A stretch of 64,000 nucleotides of DNA from Microbacterium sp. LWO13-1.2 (lineage in GTDB: Bacteria > Actinomycetota > Actinomycetes > Actinomycetales > Microbacteriaceae): NCBI RefSeq assembly GCF_038397725.1, contig NZ_CP151634.1, positions 62,001 through 126,000 of the forward strand. The letters are read 5' to 3'. The translations under genes and the position numbers were made by a program. Shown here one piece after another: positions 57,814 to 64,000 of the stretch (positions are counted from its first letter, which is position 1; each line of letters starts with the position of its first letter). Below the pieces are notes generated by a model. That model saw only the letters and a list, made by a program, of their open reading frames with translations, was not told the DNA's origin and did no database searches.

Positions 57814-57832
57814 CTGTCTGGCTGTCAGACAG
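57814..57832. promoter_or_regulatory. GntR/FadR-type operator candidate
   Basis: CTGTCTG (57814-57820), GCTGT, CAGACAG (57826-57832), a perfect 7-bp inverted repeat 75 bases upstream of the permease start. GntR-family sites of the FadR subgroup have this form. It lies closer to the permease than to the regulator. Confidence 0.65.
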
Positions 57833-57945
57833 GTTTGTTCGGATCAGTGTAGGCGGGCTCGATCGCGAGCACAAGCACGACGTACGGTCCACCGCTCCGT
57901 ATCAGCAGCGAAGCCGCCCGCTCGGGGCAGCCATATAGTGGTGGG

Positions 57946-58644
57946 ATGAGTGCGCCAGGTGAGCCGACGAAGCCGGGCCTTGAGAGGATCAGTGCGACTG
58001 AGGCGGCATTCAGAGCGCTCAACGCGATGATCCGAGGCGACGACTACGAGATCGGCGACCGCCTTCCGTCCGAGTTGACTCTCGCCGGCGAATTCGGAGT
58101 CAGTCGTTCGGTTGTGCGCGAAGCGCTGCACGCATGCGCGACGCTGGGGCTCACCGAGACCCGCACAGGAAGCGGCACCTTCGTCGTCAAGAAGAGTCCG
58201 GCGTCTCAGCTCGTCTTCGGCGAGTTCAGCGCCCAGGACCTCATCGAGGCCCGACAGCATGTCGAAGTGCCCACCGCCGGCTATGCGGCTGAACGGCACA
58301 CTCCGGCCCAGCTCGAGAACCTGCATCGGATTCTCGCCGCACTCGACGCCGCAGAGGACCTCCGGGCCTGGGTGGCATTGGACGGTGAGCTGCATGTGGC
58401 GATCGCGGAAGCGAGCCGGAACCCCGTACTCATCTCGGTGGTCGCGTCGACTCGTCAGGCGCTCGATCTCCAGTCCGAGTTCTTGAACGTCACTCAAGCG
58501 CGGCAACGGGCGTCGAACATCGAACACGCCCAGATCGTGGACGCGATCGCATCAGGCTCCCCCGTGAAAGCCCGAGAAGCGATGGCAAACCATGTCGGCC
58601 AAGTCGCGCTGGCCGTGCAGAACGTCGCCACCGCCTCGTACTGA
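57946..58644 (+). CDS. FadR/GntR family regulator
   Basis: A 232-residue GntR protein with an N-terminal winged helix (AFRALNAMIRGDDYEIGDRL, PSELTLAGEFGVSRSVVREA) and an all-helical FCD ligand domain (DLIEARQHVEVPTAGYAAER; HVAIAEASRNPVLISVVAST; NIEHAQIVDAIASGSPVKAR). The His/Asp positions of the FCD metal site are present. It is divergent from the asparagine-type permease/asparaginase operon and is its likely regulator. Confidence 0.92.
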   Translation: MSAPGEPTKPGLERISATEAAFRALNAMIRGDDYEIGDRLPSELTLAGEFGVSRSVVREALHACATLGLTETRTGSGTFVVKKSPASQLVFGEFSAQDLIEARQHVEVPTAGYAAERHTPAQLENLHRILAALDAAEDLRAWVALDGELHVAIAEASRNPVLISVVASTRQALDLQSEFLNVTQARQRASNIEHAQIVDAIASGSPVKAREAMANHVGQVALAVQNVATASY

Positions 58645-58690
58645 CCCCGAGGTGTGAGCGCGGAGCATCCGCTCGTACACCGAGAATGCA

Positions 58691-58719
58691 AGAAGGGCCC
58701 CGCGATGCGGGGCCCTTCT
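58691..58719. terminator. Perfect bidirectional terminator
   Basis: AGAAGGGCCCCGC (58691-58703), GAT, GCGGGGCCCTTCT (58707-58719), with T-rich flanks in each direction. It separates the GntR gene and tRNA-Tyr, which converge. Confidence 0.93.
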
Positions 58720-58728
58720 TCTGTGCTG

Positions 58729-58810
58729 TGGCGAGTGAGGGATTCGAACCCCCGAAGGCTGAGCCGTCTGATTTACAGTCAGATCCCTTTGGCCGCTAGG
58801 GTAACTCGCC
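58729..58810 (-). tRNA. tRNA-Tyr (anticodon GTA)
   Basis: 82 bases with a long variable arm. Acceptor GGCGAGT pairs with ACTCGCC exactly; the anticodon arm CTGAC TGTAAAT..CAG gives GTA; the T arm GGGGG TTCGAAT CCCTC has a mismatch. No CCA is encoded. Confidence 0.94.
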
Positions 58811-58896
58811 AATGCGCACCCGTCCGACTTGAACAGCCAACCGGGGGCACGAAGAATTATCATACCGGCGATCGGCCAGCGCATGAAATCGAAGCC

Positions 58897-59826
58897 TCAG
58901 CTTCCGTAGACGCCGCGTTCCGCCTCGGCCAGCGACTCCGGAGTGCGCAGCAAACCGCCCTCGGCACGGCAGGTCGCGGCGGCGATGTCCATGGCGCGGC
59001 GCAGCAGTGCGTCCCACTCGCCCGTCGTGCGCGGCGCCGATCCGACCAGCCCAGCCACCACCGCGGCGAGGGTCGAGTCCCCCGCCCCGACCGTGTCGAC
59101 GACCGGTCCAGGGAGCGTCGAGATCGGAGCAGCCACGATGCCGGCATCCGCCTCGATGATCGCGCCATCCACCCCGGCGGTGGCGAGCACCGCACCGACG
59201 CCCAGCCCTCTCAGACGAGCGCGGAGCGCATCGAGATCCCCGCCGTAGAGGAGCGCGGCGTCGTCCGTTCCGACCTTCACGATCTCCGCCCGCGCAGCGA
59301 GGCTTTCGAAACCGCGAACGAACTCGTCCCGATCGCTCAGCATCCCCGCACGGGGGTTCGGATCGATCGCGAGGCGTGCGCCGTCCAGCGCCTCTGCAAA
59401 GGCATCCACTTCGGCAGGAACGTCGAACGGGAAGCAGCTGACCGCGACGAGCCCAGCCTCCGAGATCGCCTGCCGCGCCTCGGCGGAATAGCGGATGCTG
59501 CGCCGCTTCGCCGCCTCGTTGAAGACGTACTCCGGCTCACCGCTCGCCGAGCGCTGCACGATCGCCCGAGAAGATCCGTGCGGGCTCGGACTCGATACCA
59601 GCGCCACGTCGTGATCGCGAAGATACTCGCGAATGTGATCACCGGCCTCATCATCGCCGACCATCGCGATCAATGTCGTGGACACCCCGAGTCTGCGCAG
59701 ACCGACGGCGACGTTCAACGCCGCTCCCCCCACGAGTTCTCGCACTCCGGCGTGGTCGTGGATCTCATCGATCAGTGCATCGCCGACGACGACGACCGAT
59801 CCGGCGGAGGAAAAAGCTGTGCTCAC
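58897..59826 (-). CDS. PfkB family carbohydrate kinase
   Basis: A 309-residue ribokinase-fold kinase. VVVGDALIDEI starts it; GGAALNVAVGLRRLG is the substrate motif; DTVGAGDSTLAAVVAGL near residue 245 is the anion-hole and catalytic-Asp motif. Adenosine-, fructose- or ribose-type kinases are possible. The start is GTG at 59826, and a divergent lipoprotein gene starts 69 bases away. Confidence 0.9.
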   Translation of the reverse strand: MSTAFSSAGSVVVVGDALIDEIHDHAGVRELVGGAALNVAVGLRRLGVSTTLIAMVGDDEAGDHIREYLRDHDVALVSSPSPHGSSRAIVQRSASGEPEYVFNEAAKRRSIRYSAEARQAISEAGLVAVSCFPFDVPAEVDAFAEALDGARLAIDPNPRAGMLSDRDEFVRGFESLAARAEIVKVGTDDAALLYGGDLDALRARLRGLGVGAVLATAGVDGAIIEADAGIVAAPISTLPGPVVDTVGAGDSTLAAVVAGLVGSAPRTTGEWDALLRRAMDIAAATCRAEGGLLRTPESLAEAERGVYGS

Positions 59827-59894
59827 TCGCCGACACTATCGCGGTGCGGTGTTTCCCCCTATCCCCGGGGTTCCGCGAGCGATACGGTGTGGCC

Positions 59895-60494
59895 ATGAAT
59901 GCACGACTCGTCGCCGGCGCCGCCGCACTGCTGCTCGCCACCGTTCTCGCAGGCTGCGCGTCCGAGTCGCCGGACGCGGGCTCGCCGAGCGCGTCAACGA
60001 GCCCCGGCACCAGCGAATCACCGACCCCTGACGAGACGAAGTCGCCGACTGCATCGCCAAGCCCGACACCGACGAAGGGGATCGCGTTGCCGACGGATTG
60101 CCGAGCGATCCTCTCCGATGACGTGCTCGCCCAACTCGAGGACGTGCCGCTGAACGACGCCGCCTTCGGACCCACAGGAGTACAGGATGACGGTTCGCTC
60201 ATCTGCGCCTGGGCCGATCCGCGTGCGGACACCACCCGTCTCGTCACGACGATCTCGGCGATGAATCGCGGCCCCGCGCTCGACATGCTCAACGCCCTTG
60301 CGAACACCGAGGGCTTCACCTGCTTCACGCCCGACGGCGGCACACGCTGCGAGAAGACCTGGCCGAACACGCAGTACCCGGTGACCGACGGACGCACGCT
60401 GTTCTGGCGCGACGACATCCTCATCGACACCCGCTTCTCGAACCTGGCGCCGAGCGGCTACACCTCGAGCATCGTCGAGCACCTCTTCGGCTGA
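59895..60494 (+). CDS. Lipoprotein with Ser/Thr/Pro-rich linker
   Basis: A 199-residue protein. MNARLVAGAAALLLATVLAG is a signal peptide and TVLAGC the lipobox, so it is anchored after Cys21. A linker rich in Ser, Thr and Pro (residues 22-62) precedes a globular C-terminal domain with ILSDDVLAQLEDVPLND, LICAWADP and FTCFTPDGGTRCE; Cys residues in the latter may form disulfides. The family is not recognised; DUF3558-like lipoproteins have a similar pattern. Divergent from the kinase gene. Confidence 0.8.
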   Translation: MNARLVAGAAALLLATVLAGCASESPDAGSPSASTSPGTSESPTPDETKSPTASPSPTPTKGIALPTDCRAILSDDVLAQLEDVPLNDAAFGPTGVQDDGSLICAWADPRADTTRLVTTISAMNRGPALDMLNALANTEGFTCFTPDGGTRCEKTWPNTQYPVTDGRTLFWRDDILIDTRFSNLAPSGYTSSIVEHLFG

Positions 60495-60500
60495 GCCGCC

Positions 60501-60527
60501 GGGCCGCGCCGGCAAGGGCGGCGGCCC
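60501..60527. terminator. GC-rich stem-loop
   Basis: GGGCCGC (60501-60507) pairs with GCGGCCC (60521-60527), and GCC/GGC extends it after one bulged base. It lies after the lipoprotein stop and past the RND stop and can serve both convergent genes. Confidence 0.6.
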
Positions 60528-60530
60528 GGG

Positions 60531-60586
60531 GTCAGCCGTCCGGGGTCAGCCGTACGGTGTCAGCCGTCCGGCGTCAGCCGCGAGGC
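60531..60586. repeat. 14-bp tandem repeat overlapping the RND gene end
   Basis: Four units: GTCAGCCGTCCGGG, GTCAGCCGTACGGT, GTCAGCCGTCCGGC and GTCAGCCGCGAGGC. The RND stop codon (60574-60576) is in the fourth unit. It looks like repeated copying of the sequence around the gene end. Confidence 0.85.
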
Positions 60587-63500
60587 GTGGCCTCATCGTC
60601 ACCGCCGAGCACGAGCACGAGCTCGCCGTCGCCGTCGTCCGGCTCGTCGGTCCCGAGTCGCTTGCTTTCGCGCTGCATCCGTCGTTCCTCGCGCTTGGCG
60701 ATCCGGCGATCACGTGCGCGTTCGAGGAGCAGATACAGGATCGGCACGAGCATCAGCGTCAGGAGCGTCGAGCTGATCAGCCCGCCGATGACGACGACGG
60801 CGAGCGGCCTCGAGATGAACACCCCGCCGCCGGTGATCCCCAGCGACATCGGCAACAGGGCGAAGATCGTCGCCGTCGCTGTCATCAGGATCGGCCGCAA
60901 GCGCAGGCGGGTTCCGTGATACACCGCCTCGTCGAGATCGGCGCCTCCGGCCCTCAGCTTGTTCACCAGGTCGAGCAGCACGATGGCATTCGTCACCACG
61001 ATGCCGATCAGCATCAGGAGCCCGATGAGGGCAGGCAGGCCGAGGGGCGTCCCCGTGAACAGGAGGGCGAGTATCGCTCCGGTGGCCGCGAAGGGCACAG
61101 CGATCAGCAGGATCGTCGGCTGACGCAGGTTGCGGAAGGTCATCACCATGACCAGCAGCACGAGCGCGATCGCAGCGAGCATCGCAAGGCCGAGCTGCCC
61201 GAACGCGTCATCCTGCTCGGCGGCGACTCCGCCCACCTCGTAGCGCACGCCGGCCGGAAGCTCGACCTTCGCCGTCGCCGCATCGACGGCACTGGTCGCC
61301 GCATCGAGCTGGCCGCTCTTCGGCGTGACCGAGATCGAGACGACGCGTTCGCCGTCGATGCGTGAGATCGACGGAGCGGTCTTCGCTTCGGTCACGGTCG
61401 CGACGTCACCGACCCGCACGGCGGTGCCGCGGATCTCGCTCGCCGCCTTCTGCGCCTGCGCCATCCGGTCGGCCTCTGCCTGCTGCGCGGCAGACTCCGT
61501 CTGGCTCTCACGAAGCTGCTCGAGCTGCGCGTCTGCGGACTCGATGCCGGCCTGCGTCTGCTCGATCGCGGACACCATCGCCGCGATCTGCTCCTGCCGC
61601 TCGCGCTCCGCGTCGATCGCCGCCTGCTCCTCCGGTGTATTCGGTGCAGGCACGGCGGGAGCGGATGCCTCCAACTGCGCGAGCTGGGACCGCAGGATGC
61701 CGAGCTGGTCACGGAGGTCGGATCGCTGCGAGGCCGTGTCGTCGATCTGCTGGTTCAGCTCGCGTTCCGCCTCCTCCTTCTGCTCCTGCGCCTTCTGCTT
61801 CTGCTCGGCCTCGAGCTGATCGGCCGCCGCCTTCTGCGCGTCGGAGGTCTGCTTCGGCGTGATGGGGAGCACCATGCCGGCCACCGCGTCCACGCCGCCG
61901 CTGACGGAGGCGGTGCGGATGACGATATCCCGCTCCTCCCCATCCAGGACCACGCTGCCCGCCGGAGTTCCGTTCAGCGCGGCCGCGATCGCGGTGGCGA
62001 TCTGCTGCTGGTCGAAGCCGAGCGCCGCCGCCTTCAGGGGATCGACGGAGACCTGCACGATCGGCTGCTCACCGCTGATGTCGCTGGTGGCCTTCTGCAC
62101 GCCCCGCGCATCCTCGAGAGCGGTGACCAGAGACTCGCTCGCGGCCGCCAGCGCCTTCGGATCGTTTCCGATCACGCGCAGTTCGATGCCGCCTCCCGCT
62201 CCACTCGAATCGGCGGTCAGCACGTCGAACTGCTTCGGGTTTCCGAGCGTGGCGAGCTTCTTGTCGATGGCGACCTGCACGGCCGCCGCCTTCGCACCCT
62301 TCTCGAGTGTGACCTCGAAGGTGTTGACGTTCTCCTCCCCTGCACTCGTCGCACCTCCGGGGATCGTCGATCGCACGCTCTCGACCCCCGTGACGCCCTG
62401 AAGCGCGCGCTCGACCGGTTCGGCCGCTTCGAGGCGCGCCTCCACGTCTGCGGCCTCACCGGGCTTCTGCGTCACCGTGATGCTCTGCTGGCCGGATTCT
62501 CCGAGGAAGTCCGTCGGAATCTGCGTCGCGAGGAAGAAGGTCCCGAGGAGCACGACGGTCGAGCCGGCGAGCGTGATGACGGGCCGTCGATGCGTCGCGC
62601 CGAGGAACGACATGAAGGTACGCTGCAGGCGGTCTTCAGGGGCGCTCATCTCGGCTCGGGCGAACTCGCCGGCATCCGTCACCGTCTCGGTCTCCGCGAC
62701 CGGCTCCCCTTCTGTCTGCTGGGCCGCCGCACGTCGCAGCGCCCGCGGCCGCAGGAAGAGGTACGCCAGGACAGGAACGACGGTCAATGCGACCACCAGC
62801 GAAGCGGCCAACGCGATCGTCACCGTGATCGAGAACGGCCGGAACAACTGCCCTGTGACGCCGGATACGAAGGCGATCGGCAGGAACACGGCGATCGTCG
62901 TGGCCGTCGAGGCGATGATCGCGCCTGCCACCTGTTTGACCGAGGCGACGATATCCGCCGCCGTGGGCACGCGTCTCTCCGCGTGCCGGTTGATGTTCTC
63001 GATGACGACGATCGAGTCATCCACGACGCGTCCGATCGCGATGGTGAGCGCGGCGAGCGTGAAGATGTTGAGGGTGTTGTTCGACCAGAGCAGTCCGACC
63101 ATCGTGATCAGAAGCGAGAGCGGAATCGAGACCGCCGCGATGACGGTCGAACGCCAGGACCGCAGGAACGCGAAGATGATGATGACCGCGAACAGGAGGC
63201 CGAGGCCGCCCTCCGTCGAGAGGTCCTCGATCGACTGCTCGATGTACGGCGCCTGGTCGAAGATCGGAACGAATTCGGCGTCCAGCGAGGCAGCGGCCTC
63301 GTCGAGGATCGCGGTCACCCCGTGAGAGATCTCGACCGCGTTCGCACCGGCGGCGGGCAGGACCTGGATCGTGAGCGCGTCCTTCCCATTCACCCGGGAG
63401 ATGGAACCCACCGGTTCGGGCTTCAGGGCGACATCCGCGAAGTCCTGGATCTGGACGACGCTGTCCTGCACCTGGACCGGGAGCGCGCCGATGGCTTCGA

Positions 63501-64000
63501 CGCTCTCGACGCCCGGGCCGACGTTCACGGCAACTTCGCCCGCGTCGGTGCCGACCTGCCCCGCGGACAGCACAGCGACGTTGCTCTGCAGTGTGGCCAG
63601 GACCACAGCGGGATCGACCTTCAGACGCTCCACGTCTGCCGGTCGGAGTGAGATCTCTAGCTGCTGCGACTCACGGCCCTGCAGCGTGGCTTCGCGCACG
63701 CCCGTCACCGCGCGGATCTTGGGCAGGATGCTCTGTTCGAGCGCGTCTGCGAAGGTGTTGGGGTCTTTCGTCGAACCGGCGCTGAGGACCATCGCCGGCA
63801 GGTCGGCTGCCGATCCCGACTGCACGACCACACCGGAATCCTTCGGCAGCGCGGACTTCACCGAGTCGACGGCTGCCTTGATCGCACGAAGAGTCTCGTC
63901 GGCGTCGAGCTCGAACGGCCACGTGACCGCGACCTGCGCGCTGCCGGTCTGCGTCGTCGAGCTGATCGACGTGAGTCCGTTCACGCCCTTCAGAGCGTCC
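60574..64000 (-). CDS. RND efflux permease with coiled-coil insertion (5' end missing)
   Basis: At least 1140 residues; the frame is open to the window edge (DALKGVNGLTSISS), so the first membrane helix and part of the first porter region lie outside. Membrane helices at about residues 255-450 include FLRSWRSTVIAAVSIPLSLL; GRVVDDSIVVIENI is the conserved proton-relay helix; a second set lies near the C-terminus. Around residues 705-850 of the visible part, an insertion of roughly 135 residues is Gln/Glu/Ala-rich and coiled-coil-like (QLEAEQKQKAQEQKEEAERE, ADRMAQAQKAASEIR). Export of lipids or drugs is likely; the substrate is unknown. Confidence 0.88.
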   Translation of the reverse strand, partial: DALKGVNGLTSISSTTQTGSAQVAVTWPFELDADETLRAIKAAVDSVKSALPKDSGVVVQSGSAADLPAMVLSAGSTKDPNTFADALEQSILPKIRAVTGVREATLQGRESQQLEISLRPADVERLKVDPAVVLATLQSNVAVLSAGQVGTDAGEVAVNVGPGVESVEAIGALPVQVQDSVVQIQDFADVALKPEPVGSISRVNGKDALTIQVLPAAGANAVEISHGVTAILDEAAASLDAEFVPIFDQAPYIEQSIEDLSTEGGLGLLFAVIIIFAFLRSWRSTVIAAVSIPLSLLITMVGLLWSNNTLNIFTLAALTIAIGRVVDDSIVVIENINRHAERRVPTAADIVASVKQVAGAIIASTATTIAVFLPIAFVSGVTGQLFRPFSITVTIALAASLVVALTVVPVLAYLFLRPRALRRAAAQQTEGEPVAETETVTDAGEFARAEMSAPEDRLQRTFMSFLGATHRRPVITLAGSTVVLLGTFFLATQIPTDFLGESGQQSITVTQKPGEAADVEARLEAAEPVERALQGVTGVESVRSTIPGGATSAGEENVNTFEVTLEKGAKAAAVQVAIDKKLATLGNPKQFDVLTADSSGAGGGIELRVIGNDPKALAAASESLVTALEDARGVQKATSDISGEQPIVQVSVDPLKAAALGFDQQQIATAIAAALNGTPAGSVVLDGEERDIVIRTASVSGGVDAVAGMVLPITPKQTSDAQKAAADQLEAEQKQKAQEQKEEAERELNQQIDDTASQRSDLRDQLGILRSQLAQLEASAPAVPAPNTPEEQAAIDAERERQEQIAAMVSAIEQTQAGIESADAQLEQLRESQTESAAQQAEADRMAQAQKAASEIRGTAVRVGDVATVTEAKTAPSISRIDGERVVSISVTPKSGQLDAATSAVDAATAKVELPAGVRYEVGGVAAEQDDAFGQLGLAMLAAIALVLLVMVMTFRNLRQPTILLIAVPFAATGAILALLFTGTPLGLPALIGLLMLIGIVVTNAIVLLDLVNKLRAGGADLDEAVYHGTRLRLRPILMTATATIFALLPMSLGITGGGVFISRPLAVVVIGGLISSTLLTLMLVPILYLLLERARDRRIAKREERRMQRESKRLGTDEPDDGDGELVLVLGGDDEATPRG

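Noticed and set aside
58897..59826. Ribokinase of the sugar operon at 37-40 kb
   Set aside because: It is 18 kb away, on the other strand and paired with a lipoprotein gene; no evidence links it to that operon.

Overview
The window looks like a chromosomal segment of a high-GC actinobacterium of the Microbacteriaceae, most likely Microbacterium or a close relative. The grounds are strong GC bias in third codon positions, frequent GTG starts, many 4-base ATGA/GTGA gene overlaps, an rplM-rpsI-glmM order, an actinobacterial Asp23/DUF2273/DUF6286 envelope operon and an FBP-domain protein. No phage, plasmid replication or classical transposase genes were seen. The genus is inferred from sequence style and protein recognition, not from a database search.

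Layout: 1-8 kb holds surface-glycan genes (GtrA, GT2, a large membrane glycosyltransferase), VanZ, an exopolyphosphatase-like phosphatase, glmM-rpsI-rplM, an MBL hydrolase and a GlxA/AraC regulator. At 8.5-10.2 kb a 1.7-kb cassette sits exactly between two convergent genes. It is bounded by a 21-bp direct repeat and carries one DUF559-type nuclease gene plus four 51-bp imperfect hairpin units in tandem pairs. 10.2-16.5 kb holds a phosphodiesterase-fold protein, an HTH regulator, truA, rraA, an amino-acid permease and a divergent HxlR/NmrA pair. 16.5-21 kb is a ten-gene Asp23-type envelope-stress cluster with its own sigma factor.

23.4-35.4 kb is the most unusual region. Seven same-strand genes encode a large subtilisin, a carboxypeptidase fused to a VWA domain, a 95-residue protein, an ECF-like sigma factor, a 158-residue protein, a second subtilisin with NPFKA repeats and a TPR-CHAT caspase-like protein. 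A small gene with an LNPQPLPP motif is divergent to them. None of the peptidases shows a signal peptide, so this reads as an intracellular, sigma-controlled protease module.

37.0-40.8 kb is an IclR-controlled sugar operon (MFS, SDR, RbsD/FucU) lying between a degraded tRNA-Met copy and the intact tRNA-Met gene, next to tRNA-Thr. 41-46 kb holds an M23 peptidase, an inositol-phosphatase-like enzyme, a Pro-rich membrane protein, an enoyl-CoA hydratase, an FBP-domain protein and a bile-acid-type symporter. 46.5-58.6 kb is an amino-acid utilisation region: two IclR regulators, alanine racemase with a permease, homoserine dehydrogenase plus aldehyde dehydrogenase, an Lrp-type regulator with a PLP gamma-lyase-type enzyme, and asparaginase with a permease and a FadR-type regulator. 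Several of these steps would converge on aspartate. The window closes with tRNA-Tyr, a PfkB kinase, a lipoprotein and the end of an RND transporter with a coiled-coil insertion.
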